DNA of 64,000 nt from CAZYVU01 sp964651435 (lineage in GTDB: Bacteria; Desulfobacterota; Syntrophorhabdia; Syntrophorhabdales; CAYQXL01): assembly GCA_964651435.1 (NCBI GenBank), contig CAZYVU010000003.1, positions 53,102 through 117,101 of the forward strand. Reading direction: 5' to 3'. Under the pieces are notes generated by a model that was not told the DNA's origin, did no database searches, and worked only from the letters and a program-made list of their open reading frames with translations. Of this stretch, positions 1 through 7,834 are shown piece after piece (positions within the stretch are counted from its first letter, which is position 1; each line of letters opens with the position of its first letter). A program made the position numbers and the translations under genes.

Positions 1-162
1 TCGGTCGCTCCCTGGGTCGTGCTCCAAGGCGCGACTCGGCAAAAGCTCCTTCCGGCCATATAGGGATTTTTTTCGTAGGTTCTGAGTGATCAGTAGTTGC
101 AATATGGGAATTAAGAAATAGAAAAATGGGAAATCGGATAGAAAATGTAGGAAACGGGTTAT

Positions 163-183
163 CAAGCATCCAGCATCAAGCAT
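163..183. repeat. Three-unit heptamer tandem repeat
   Basis: Three consecutive 7-base units, CAAGCAT, CCAGCAT and CAAGCAT, lie just upstream of lysS. The flanking 100-160 stretch is A/G-rich and carries no convincing gene. A second heptamer array of different sequence sits at 24065-24099. The repeats are directly visible; any function is unknown. Confidence 0.6.
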
Positions 184-237
184 CGTTTAATGCTATGAAC
201 GCCACAAACCCAATAAACTGTCATTCTGGAGTCATAC

Positions 238-1701
238 ATGGAACCGTTGAATGAACTTATGGCTGTCAGGAAGGAAAAGGAGGAGTATCTCAAGAATGCC
301 GGGATAGAGCCTTTTCCGCAAATAAGGGGGGAGTTTACCGGCACGGGGGAGATCGAGAGGCTCTTCGGTGCCATGGGCCCCGAAGAACTGGAAGAGCACA
401 AAGAGCGCTTTTCTGTAGCCGGCCGCATCATGGCCTTTCGTGATTTTGGAAAGAGCGTTTTCCTTCATGTGCAGGACCGTCAGGGCAGGATTCAGGTCTA
501 TGTGCGCAAAGACGTGCTCAAGAACCCGGGCTACGAGATCTTCAAGAAGTTCGACATTTCCGATCTCATCAGCGTTGAAGGAACCATATTCAAAACGCGG
601 ACGGGGGAGCTCACGATCCTTGCCGACACGATCGTTCTGCTCACGAAGTCACTTCGGCCCCTTCCCGAGAAATGGCACGGCCTGAAAGACGTCGAGGAGC
701 GATACAGGAGGCGGTATCTCGACCTCATCGTGAATGAAAAGGTGAAGGACGTCTTCATCAAGCGGGCCAGGATCATCGAGTTCATCCGCAACTATTTCGT
801 GGCCCGGAGCTTCATCGAGGTGGAAACGCCCATGATGCAGGTCATCGCCGGGGGGGCCGTGGCCAAGCCCTTCGTGACCCACCACAACGCCCTGGGCATC
901 GACCTGTACCTGCGAATCGCGCCGGAACTTTATTTAAAGCGGCTTATCGTCGGTGGCCTGGAGCGCGTTTTCGAGATTAACAGAAACTTCCGCAACGAGG
1001 GTATCTCGGTACGCCACAACCCGGAGTTCACCATGCTCGAGTTCTACCAGGCCTATGCCACCTATGAAGATCTGATGGCCTTTACCGAGGACATGGTGTC
1101 GTCCCTTGTCCGGGAGCTTTTCGGGGGGTACAGGATCACGTTCGGCGACGTCGAGCTCAACTTCGAGCCGCCGTGGCGGCGCATGACCATGGAGGAGGCG
1201 CTGAAAGACCTGGGCGGCTTTGACATCGCCATCATCAGGGACCACGAGAGGCTCATAGCCTTTGGAAAAGAGCTGGGCATCGAGGGCGTGGAAAAGGAAA
1301 AGCACGGCAAGCTTATCACCAAGGTCTTCGAAGATCTCTGCGAGAAAAAGCTGATTCAGCCGACCTTCATCACCCATTACCCCGTAGAGGTATCTCCGCT
1401 CGCCAAGAGGAGCACAGAGAACCCCGACATCACGGAACGGTTTGAGCTCTACATGGCCGGTATGGAGATCGCCAACGGGTTCAACGAGCTGAACGACCCC
1501 GAAGATCAGCGCGGGCGCTTTGAGGAACAGATACGGGAAAAGGAGGAGGGCGCCATGATGGACGAGGACTACATAACGGCCCTCGAGTATGGCCTCCCGC
1601 CCACGGCCGGAGAGGGTATCGGCATAGACCGCCTTACCATGCTTTTGACCGACAGCCCGTCAATACGGGAAGTGATCCTTTTTCCGCTCCTGAGACCTTG
1701 A
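238..1701 (+). CDS. lysS: Lysyl-tRNA synthetase, class II
   Basis: Charges tRNA-Lys with lysine in the cytoplasm. The 487 residues match the usual length of class II LysRS (about 490-510). An N-terminal OB-fold anticodon-binding domain (about residues 60-150) precedes the class II catalytic core. Motif 2 is visible near residues 240-270 (FEINRNFRNEG, then HNPEFTMLEFYQAY). Motif 3 is at the C-terminus (GEGIGIDRLTMLLTDSPSIR). The ATG at 238 follows a weak CTGGAG ribosome site. The TGA stop overlaps the TTG start of the next gene by 4 bases, so lysS, the LolC/E-like permease and lolD form one translationally coupled unit. This order is common in Desulfobacterota. Confidence 0.96.
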   Translation: MEPLNELMAVRKEKEEYLKNAGIEPFPQIRGEFTGTGEIERLFGAMGPEELEEHKERFSVAGRIMAFRDFGKSVFLHVQDRQGRIQVYVRKDVLKNPGYEIFKKFDISDLISVEGTIFKTRTGELTILADTIVLLTKSLRPLPEKWHGLKDVEERYRRRYLDLIVNEKVKDVFIKRARIIEFIRNYFVARSFIEVETPMMQVIAGGAVAKPFVTHHNALGIDLYLRIAPELYLKRLIVGGLERVFEINRNFRNEGISVRHNPEFTMLEFYQAYATYEDLMAFTEDMVSSLVRELFGGYRITFGDVELNFEPPWRRMTMEEALKDLGGFDIAIIRDHERLIAFGKELGIEGVEKEKHGKLITKVFEDLCEKKLIQPTFITHYPVEVSPLAKRSTENPDITERFELYMAGMEIANGFNELNDPEDQRGRFEEQIREKEEGAMMDEDYITALEYGLPPTAGEGIGIDRLTMLLTDSPSIREVILFPLLRP

Positions 1702-2897
1702 ACTACGAAACGCTTATAGGGCTGCGCTACCTGAGGTCAAAGAAGAAAGGGGCCTTCGTCTCCTTTACGACTTGGATCTCCGTGGTCGGCATTGCCATCG
1801 GCGTCATGGCTCTCATCGTCGTTATCGCCGTTATGACGGGTTTCCAGGACGAAATCAAGGACCGGATCCTGAGCATTAACCCCCATATTCTCGTTATGAA
1901 CCTGAGCGGCGAGATCAGGGATGCCGAAAAGGTTGCCGAGACGGCGAGAAAGAGCAAGGACGTTGAACACGCCTTTCCCTTCATCGCCTTTCAGGCCATG
2001 GTCCAGAGCGGCAGGCAGCTTTCCGGTGTAGCCGTTAAGAGCGCCGACCCCAAGGATATCCGGTTCATGAAAAGGATCATCAGGGAAGGGTCGCTCGATG
2101 CCCTCTCCACCAAGGGAAGTATCCTCATCGGCAAGGAACTGGCAAAGAGGCTGGGGCTTTTTGTCAACGACAACTTTGTTCTTCTCATCCCCTTCGGCGG
2201 TTACTCGCCTATGGGTGCCATGCCGGAAACGGTGCGGGTGAAGGTGGGCGCTATCTTCGAGACGGGCATGTTCGACATCGATAACACGATGGTTTTCATG
2301 CCCATCAAGGATGTGGAGCAGATATTCGGCATCGGCGCCACAGGTATAGAGGTGAAGCTGAAGGACGTGTACCGGGCAGATGCGGTGCGCAAGGATCTCT
2401 TAAGAGAGTTGGGCCCGGCGTTCTTCGGCAGGACCTGGATCGAGATGAACAGGAATCTCTTTTCTGCCCTCAAGCTCGAAAAACTGATCATGTTCATCAT
2501 CCTTGCCCTCATCATCCTCGTGGCCAGCTTCAACATCATCAGCTCCCTCATCATGACGGTTATGGAGAAGAAAAAGGATATCGCCATTCTGAGGGCCATG
2601 GGGGCGAGATGGCAGAGTATCATGAAGGTTTTTATGGCCCAGGGCCTTGCCATCGGGATCGCAGGGGTCCTCCTCGGTTTTGTGAGCGGCTTCATCATGT
2701 GCGAGATCCAGCAGCGATACCAGGTGGTGAGGCTCCCCGAGGACGTCTACAACATGGGTGCCCTGCCCATGAAGATCAGCATCTTCGACATGCTCATCGT
2801 CGTCGGCGTCACCATGCTCATCTGTGTTGTATCGACCCTCTATCCGTCCTACAAGGCGGCAAAGATAGACCCCGTGGAGACGCTCCGCTATGAGTGA
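1698..2897 (+). CDS. lolC: Lipoprotein-releasing ABC transporter permease (LolC/LolE type)
   Basis: Inner-membrane subunit of the Lol complex, which extracts outer-membrane lipoproteins from the inner membrane and hands them to LolA. The 399 residues show the MacB/FtsX layout. One N-terminal membrane segment (about 22-45) is followed by a large periplasmic domain (about 46-260) and three C-terminal segments (about 265-295, 315-345, 360-385). The N-terminal YETLIGLRYLRSKKK and C-terminal PSYKAAKIDPVETLRYE are family signatures. The start is TTG at 1698, inside the lysS stop. The end overlaps lolD by 8 bases. Only one permease gene is present, as in LolF-type or homodimeric systems, so calling it C or E is arbitrary. 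Confidence 0.92.
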   Translation: MNYETLIGLRYLRSKKKGAFVSFTTWISVVGIAIGVMALIVVIAVMTGFQDEIKDRILSINPHILVMNLSGEIRDAEKVAETARKSKDVEHAFPFIAFQAMVQSGRQLSGVAVKSADPKDIRFMKRIIREGSLDALSTKGSILIGKELAKRLGLFVNDNFVLLIPFGGYSPMGAMPETVRVKVGAIFETGMFDIDNTMVFMPIKDVEQIFGIGATGIEVKLKDVYRADAVRKDLLRELGPAFFGRTWIEMNRNLFSALKLEKLIMFIILALIILVASFNIISSLIMTVMEKKKDIAILRAMGARWQSIMKVFMAQGLAIGIAGVLLGFVSGFIMCEIQQRYQVVRLPEDVYNMGALPMKISIFDMLIVVGVTMLICVVSTLYPSYKAAKIDPVETLRYE

Positions 2898-3573
2898 TGC
2901 CGTGCTGGAGACGAAGGGGCTCGTCAAGGCCTTCCGGAAGGACAGCGTGGAAATCCGCGTCCTGAAGGGCATCGACCTGGCCGTCAATGGCGGCGACTTC
3001 ATTACCATCATGGGCCCGTCGGGCGCCGGCAAGAGCACGCTGCTCTACCTGCTGGGCACCCTCGATACGCCCACGGAGGGTGACATCCTTTACCGCGGAA
3101 AGAGCATCCGGGCCTTCACCCGCGACGAGGAGAACCGCTTCCGGAACGAGCACGTCGGCTTTGTCTTCCAGTTCTACCACCTGCTTCACGATTTCAACGT
3201 CATCGAGAACATCACCTTCCCGCTCCTCATCCGGGGCGTCAAACCGGCCGAGGCGACGGCGAAGGCCGAGGCCTTTCTGGAGATCATGGGCCTCGGCGGC
3301 CGCCGTACCCACAAGCCCGGAGAACTCTCCGGCGGAGAGCAGCAGCGCGTCGCCATCGCCCGGGCTTTGGTAAATGAGCCGGAGATCATCCTTGCCGATG
3401 AGCCTACGGGCAACCTGGACCGCAAGACGGGCCACGAGGTGCTGAGCTATATCCTCTCTGTTCGGGACCGTCTCTCGGCGGCCCTCATCCTCGTCACCCA
3501 CGACCCCGAGATCGGGGCGCTCGGGAGCCGTCGCCTCCACATGGTCGACGGCGAGATCTCGTCAGAAACGTAA
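2890..3573 (+). CDS. lolD: Lipoprotein-releasing ABC transporter ATP-binding protein
   Basis: ATPase that powers lipoprotein release by the permease encoded just upstream. The 227 residues carry Walker A (GPSGAGKST, about residues 42-50), Q-loop (FQFYHLL), the LSGGEQQRVAIARAL signature, Walker B (IILADEPTGNLD) and the switch His (LVTHD). The TPTEGDILYRGKSI and NLDRKTG segments are typical of the LolD/MacB ATPase family. The ATG at 2890 overlaps the end of the permease gene by 8 bases, so the two are co-translated. No outer-membrane partner gene (lolA or lolB) is in the window. Confidence 0.94.
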   Translation: MSDAVLETKGLVKAFRKDSVEIRVLKGIDLAVNGGDFITIMGPSGAGKSTLLYLLGTLDTPTEGDILYRGKSIRAFTRDEENRFRNEHVGFVFQFYHLLHDFNVIENITFPLLIRGVKPAEATAKAEAFLEIMGLGGRRTHKPGELSGGEQQRVAIARALVNEPEIILADEPTGNLDRKTGHEVLSYILSVRDRLSAALILVTHDPEIGALGSRRLHMVDGEISSET

Positions 3574-3601
3574 GATAAGGGTGGGCGTTTGGGCGGGACC
3601 T

Positions 3602-3817
3602 TTACGGCCCGTCGGCTATCTTCTTGATGCCGACAAAGATCAGGAGGACCCCCAGGGCAAGGAAGAAACGGTAGGGGATGAGCCAGACCTTCAGGGCGAG
3701 CAGGTTGGAAAGAAAGTCTGCCCCAGGCTTATATCCGGTTACGAAAAAGAGGGGGCAGAGGGCGATAAGACATCCGACGGCAATGAGGGCGGAGGCGGTC
3801 TGCGTTAATTTCTTCAT
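3602..3817 (-). CDS. Small two-helix membrane protein, unknown function
   Basis: A 71-residue product starting MKKLTQTASALIAVG. Two hydrophobic stretches, about residues 6-25 and 48-66, suggest a hairpin in the inner membrane, with a short basic C-terminus (KKIADGP). I do not recognise the family. The ATG at 3817 is preferred over an upstream in-frame start at 3859 because the added 14 residues look non-coding. It converges on lolD with 28 bases between the stops and lies downstream of adenine deaminase on the same strand. Confidence 0.6.
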   Translation of the reverse strand: MKKLTQTASALIAVGCLIALCPLFFVTGYKPGADFLSNLLALKVWLIPYRFFLALGVLLIFVGIKKIADGP

Positions 3818-3940
3818 AAGACAATGTGAACTATACGACGGAAGGAAGTCCCGATGCAAAGGAAAAACGGGCCTTCCTGCGGTGGCATGTTTCCCCTGCC
3901 GTCGGGCAGCTCGGGGTGTCCATGAGGAGAGAGAGGTGGT

Positions 3941-5620
3941 TCACGCTTGAGTAGGGGGTGGATCGTCGAATAGGTCGACGAAGCGGAAGGACTCACCGTC
4001 AAAAAGGCCCCGGTCGCTGAGCTTCAGTCTCGGTATGACGAGAAGGGCCATGAATGAGAGGGCCATGAACGGGGCGCTGAGAAGCGATCCGAGCTGCTTG
4101 GCAAGGTGGTCGAGCCTCGAGTAGGCCCTGGCAACGGTAAACCCGTCCCCGTCCGCCATGAGACCTGCTATGGGAAGGGGGAGGATGGCCTCCTCGCCGT
4201 CATGGACGGCTGCGACCCCACCCTTGGCCTTGATGACGAGATTGGCGGCGCGGCAGATCTCCTCATCCGTTGCCCCCACCACAACGACGTTATGGGAATC
4301 GTGGGCTACCGAAGACGCTATGGCCCCCTTTTTCAATCCGAAATTCCGCACAAAACCGATGGCTGGCGGCGAATCGTCGTACCGGTTCACGACGGCCAGC
4401 TTCAGGATATCCCTTTCCGAATCCGACACCACGTTGCCATTGCTGATGGCAGGGGAGACCCGCATCCAGCCCGTAATGACCTGGCCGCCTATGGTCTCGA
4501 TCACGTTCATTGTCCCGGGCCGTTTGCTTACGCGAAACTGAGAGGCATCCTTGCCCGCGGCCGCGAAGTTGTTCGGCAGGGCGCCGGTCAGGTGGGGCAG
4601 GAGGGCCTCGCCGCGCCGGGCCACGAGATGACCGTTGACAAAGGTCCGAAGCACCGAAAATCGCTCCAGATTTGCGACCTCAATGAAATCGGCAGGGTCG
4701 CCCACCCTGAGGAGACCTACGTCGAGGCCGTAGTGAAGGACAGGGTTGACGCAGGCCGAGCGGAGTGCCGTCAACGGTTCAATGCCCATTCGGACGGCCC
4801 TGGAAACGAGCTCGTTGATGTGGCCGCCCGTGAGGTCGTCGGGATGTTTGTCGTCGCTGCACAACATGCACCGGTCGGCATGGCGTTCCATGAGCGGTGC
4901 AAGGGTATCGAAGTTCTTGGCTGCCGAACCCTCTCTGATGAGAAGCTTGACTCCAAGGGCCAGCTTGTCCACGCCCTCGTCGTACTGATAGGTTTCGTGG
5001 TCCGTCGATATGCCGGCGGCCACGTAGCGCCTGAGGGCGTCGCCCGTGAGCCCCGGGGCATGCCCGTCTATGGGTTTCTTTCGTGCCTTCGCTTTAGCTA
5101 TTTTTCCCATAACCGACGGATCGCCTTCGATGACGCCGGGGACGTTCATCATCTCGCTCAGGTACTTTATGTCCTCCCGTTGCAGAAGCCTGTCGATGGT
5201 CTCTTCGTCCAGCACGGCGCCGGCTGTCTCAAAGGCTGTGGCAGGTACGCATGGTGAGGCCCCGAAGGCAAACTTGAAGGGGACCCGCTTTCCATTTTCG
5301 ATCATGTATTCAACACCGGGAAGGCCAAGGACGTTTGCGATTTCGTGGGGATCGGAGACCGTGGCTACGGTACCGTGCACCGTGGCCAGCCGCGCGAACT
5401 CCGATGGGGCAAGCATGCTGCTTTCCACGTGTACGTGGGCATCGACGAATCCCGGCAGGATGTACGTGCTGTGCCCCTTGCTGTCGCGGACTATGCGCGC
5501 TATTCTTCCATCCTCGACAACAACTGTGCCGGAAAAGATCGATCCGTTGAGGACGTCTACTATGTTTCCCGAAACAGTAAAAACGGTTGACCGGTTTGTC
5601 TTGTTTCTTTTGTGTATCAT
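3941..5620 (-). CDS. ade: Adenine deaminase
   Basis: Converts adenine to hypoxanthine and ammonia for purine salvage. From the ATG at 5620 it is 559 residues, close to the bacterial Ade length. The amidohydrolase metal site HVHVESS (about residues 60-66) follows the beta-sheet lead-in ILPGFVDA, and DPHEIANVLG follows about 30 residues later. Further family motifs are DGHAPGLTG, STDHE, CSDDKHPDDL and the C-terminal SVAHDSHN. An in-frame TTG at 5722 would add 34 residues of low-complexity-like sequence and start 14 bases after the upstream gene; neither start has a good ribosome site. The gene follows the oxidoreductase gamma subunit on the same strand. Confidence 0.9.
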   Translation of the reverse strand: MIHKRNKTNRSTVFTVSGNIVDVLNGSIFSGTVVVEDGRIARIVRDSKGHSTYILPGFVDAHVHVESSMLAPSEFARLATVHGTVATVSDPHEIANVLGLPGVEYMIENGKRVPFKFAFGASPCVPATAFETAGAVLDEETIDRLLQREDIKYLSEMMNVPGVIEGDPSVMGKIAKAKARKKPIDGHAPGLTGDALRRYVAAGISTDHETYQYDEGVDKLALGVKLLIREGSAAKNFDTLAPLMERHADRCMLCSDDKHPDDLTGGHINELVSRAVRMGIEPLTALRSACVNPVLHYGLDVGLLRVGDPADFIEVANLERFSVLRTFVNGHLVARRGEALLPHLTGALPNNFAAAGKDASQFRVSKRPGTMNVIETIGGQVITGWMRVSPAISNGNVVSDSERDILKLAVVNRYDDSPPAIGFVRNFGLKKGAIASSVAHDSHNVVVVGATDEEICRAANLVIKAKGGVAAVHDGEEAILPLPIAGLMADGDGFTVARAYSRLDHLAKQLGSLLSAPFMALSFMALLVIPRLKLSDRGLFDGESFRFVDLFDDPPPTQA

Positions 5621-5736
5621 GTCAGGAGGGAAACCGCTCCAAAGGGACGTCGGAGAAAAACCACCATCGACCGATCCCGTCGAGGGATCCGATGAACGCC
5701 ACAAACCAGACAGGTCAGGCAAACCGGACCGACGCT

Positions 5737-6297
5737 TTATTCTCCGCCGTTCACCTTAATGATTTCCGTTTCCTTGAAGGCGCGGGTGTAAGCGTTAATG
5801 TTTTTTAGGGCTATAACGCCGAAGCGGTCCCGCACGGGGCCCTCCAGCGATTCAATGTCCACGACGCCCGTCACCTTTACGAGTGCGCCCAACATCGTCG
5901 TGTTGGTTATGGGAACGCCCATCTCCTCTTTGGCAATCTTTGAAGCGTCCACAAAGGCAATGTTTCTCCCGGGGAAGAGAGCCTTGAGCTCGTCGCCCGA
6001 TCGATGGGAGTTAATGATGACGAACCCTTCTTCCTTAAGGCCATCCGTCGGGTTCACGGTACCCAGAAGCGTTGAATCGAGAATGAGGACCGTATCAGGT
6101 GCATAAACCTTTGACCGCAGGCGGATGGGGTCGGAGGAGACCCGGAGAAAAGCCTGGACCGGCGCACCCCGCCGTTCCGGGCCAAAGCTTGGAAATGCCT
6201 GAGCGAACATGCCTTTCTTGATTGCTGCCTGGGCTATAAGCTCAGCGGATGTGACGGCACCCTGACCGCCCCTGCCGTGAAATCTCACCTCGATCAT
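5737..6297 (-). CDS. 2-oxoacid:ferredoxin oxidoreductase gamma subunit (orphan)
   Basis: Small subunit of the pyruvate/2-ketoacid:ferredoxin oxidoreductase family. The 186 residues show the standard features: N-terminal VRFHGRGGQGAVTSAELIAQAA, then SFGPERRGAPVQAFLR, and the central TNTTMLGALVKVTGVV. Complete enzymes also need alpha (PorA), beta (PorB, binds thiamine diphosphate) and usually a ferredoxin-like delta subunit, and none is adjacent. It sits between cysS (18 bases upstream) and ade, so it is probably co-transcribed with cysS. The substrate cannot be told from this subunit alone. Confidence 0.88.
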   Translation of the reverse strand: MIEVRFHGRGGQGAVTSAELIAQAAIKKGMFAQAFPSFGPERRGAPVQAFLRVSSDPIRLRSKVYAPDTVLILDSTLLGTVNPTDGLKEEGFVIINSHRSGDELKALFPGRNIAFVDASKIAKEEMGVPITNTTMLGALVKVTGVVDIESLEGPVRDRFGVIALKNINAYTRAFKETEIIKVNGGE

Positions 6298-6315
6298 GGC
6301 TCATGTCTCCTTTTC

Positions 6316-7758
6316 TCAAGAAATATTCTTTACCCGCCAGTCAGTGCCCTGAGGGGTGTCGAGAAGCTGGATGCCCTTACCCGCAAGATCTTGCCGTATA
6401 TGGTCGGCCTTGGCGTAATCCTTTTTCTTCCTTGCCTCCGCCCGCTCCGTAATCGCCGCATCGACGGCCGACGGTTCCATGCCGATGCGTTGCAGGTGCC
6501 GGGCTTTTTCACCGCCGTTGAAGTTGTCGGGCGTATCCTGGAGGAGGCCCAAGGTGGAAGCGAGCGTCCTGAGCAGTGCGGCGCTGGAAAGCACCTTCGC
6601 CATGGCGCTCTCGTCCGCTTCGTCGAGCATCTTGTTGATCATTTTGGAAAGTTCGAACATGGAAGAGAGGGCGAGGGCTGCATTGAAGTCATCGTCCATG
6701 GCATCGAAAAATGCCTTCTCCAGCACGTCGATATCGCCGAAAGGCGCCGGGACGGCTTTCGTGGTCCGCGATGCGCCTTCCACCCGTTCCAACGTTCCGT
6801 ATAGCCTGTGCAGGGCGGCGTTGCTGTCCTCGATGGCTTTCTTGCTGTAATCAACGGGATTTCTGTAATGGGTTGTAAGAAAAAAGAGGCGCAAGGCGTC
6901 AGCGTGGAATTCCTTAAGAAAATCCTTTATGAGCAGAAAGTTGCCGATGGACTTGGACATCTTTTCTTTTTCAATGTTAACGAAGCCATTATGAACCCAA
7001 TAGTTAACGAAGGTCTTGCCCGTCGCTGCTTCTGTCTGTGCCCGTTCGTTTTCGTGGTGGGGAAAGATGAGGTCTCTGCCGCCGCCGTGAATATCAAAGG
7101 GGTTTCCCAGATACTTCGTGCTCATGACTGAGCACTCCAGGTGCCACCCGGGCCGTCCTTCGCCAAAGGGGGTTGCCCAGAACGGCTCGCCGTCCTTCGA
7201 CTTCTTCCAGAGGGCAAAGTCGAGAGGGTTTCGCTTTCTGTCATCCACTTCCACGCGCGCCCCGGCCAGCATCTCATCGAGGCCCCTCCGCGAGAGCTGC
7301 CCATAGGGGCGAAAGCTTTCGATGGAGAAATAGACGTCCCCATCGACACGGTACGCGTGGCCGTTCGAAAGAAGCGTCTCCACGAGCCGGATCATGTCAT
7401 CTATGTGGAGGGTTGCCCGCGGTTCGTAGGTGGGCCTGAGGATGTTCAGGCTCGCCATATCCTCGTAAAAAGAGGCTATATATTTCTCACCCACCTCTTG
7501 CCAGGGTATGCCTTCCTCATTGGCCCTTCGGATGATCTTGTCGTCAATGTCGGTGAAGTTCTTCACTGAAACGACATCGTAGCCACGGGCGAGGAGGTAG
7601 CGGTTGATGACATCGAAAACGAATGCACTCCGCGCGTGACCTATGTGACAGTGGTCATAGACGGTAACGCCGCAGACATACATTCCGGCCTTACCGGGCT
7701 CTATGGGAACAAAGTCCTCTTTCTGCTGCGTGAAGGTATTGTGTAGACGGATACCCAT
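6316..7758 (-). CDS. cysS: Cysteinyl-tRNA synthetase
   Basis: Charges tRNA-Cys. The 480-residue protein from ATG 7758 begins MGIRLHNTFTQQKEDFVPIE, the usual CysRS opening. Class I motifs are clear: HIGHARSAFVFD (HIGH, near residue 37) and EKMSKSIGNF (KMSKS, near 270). The zinc ligand Cys of MYVCGVTVYDH and the CSVMS and HGGGRDLIFPHHENE segments match the family. An in-frame GTG at 7776 would add six residues; ATG 7758 fits family alignments better. The C-terminal region (about 380-480) contains the helical DALR-type domain and the short KKDYAKADHIRQDL motif. Confidence 0.96.
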   Translation of the reverse strand: MGIRLHNTFTQQKEDFVPIEPGKAGMYVCGVTVYDHCHIGHARSAFVFDVINRYLLARGYDVVSVKNFTDIDDKIIRRANEEGIPWQEVGEKYIASFYEDMASLNILRPTYEPRATLHIDDMIRLVETLLSNGHAYRVDGDVYFSIESFRPYGQLSRRGLDEMLAGARVEVDDRKRNPLDFALWKKSKDGEPFWATPFGEGRPGWHLECSVMSTKYLGNPFDIHGGGRDLIFPHHENERAQTEAATGKTFVNYWVHNGFVNIEKEKMSKSIGNFLLIKDFLKEFHADALRLFFLTTHYRNPVDYSKKAIEDSNAALHRLYGTLERVEGASRTTKAVPAPFGDIDVLEKAFFDAMDDDFNAALALSSMFELSKMINKMLDEADESAMAKVLSSAALLRTLASTLGLLQDTPDNFNGGEKARHLQRIGMEPSAVDAAITERAEARKKKDYAKADHIRQDLAGKGIQLLDTPQGTDWRVKNIS

Positions 7759-7834
7759 AGACCGTATTTCTAACACAGAGAGCCTTTAGTTGTCAAAACT
7801 TAGGTGCCTGCGTCCGGTTCCCGTTCAGTTTGCC

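Noticed and set aside
1..63. Short open stretch at the left edge that could be the C-terminus of an upstream gene
   Set aside because: About 20 codons to the TAG at 61; too short to judge and without recognisable motif.
4106..5257. A 383-codon open frame on the plus strand opposite adenine deaminase
   Set aside because: Covered by ade, which has its metal-binding motifs; the product looks like reverse-strand translation.
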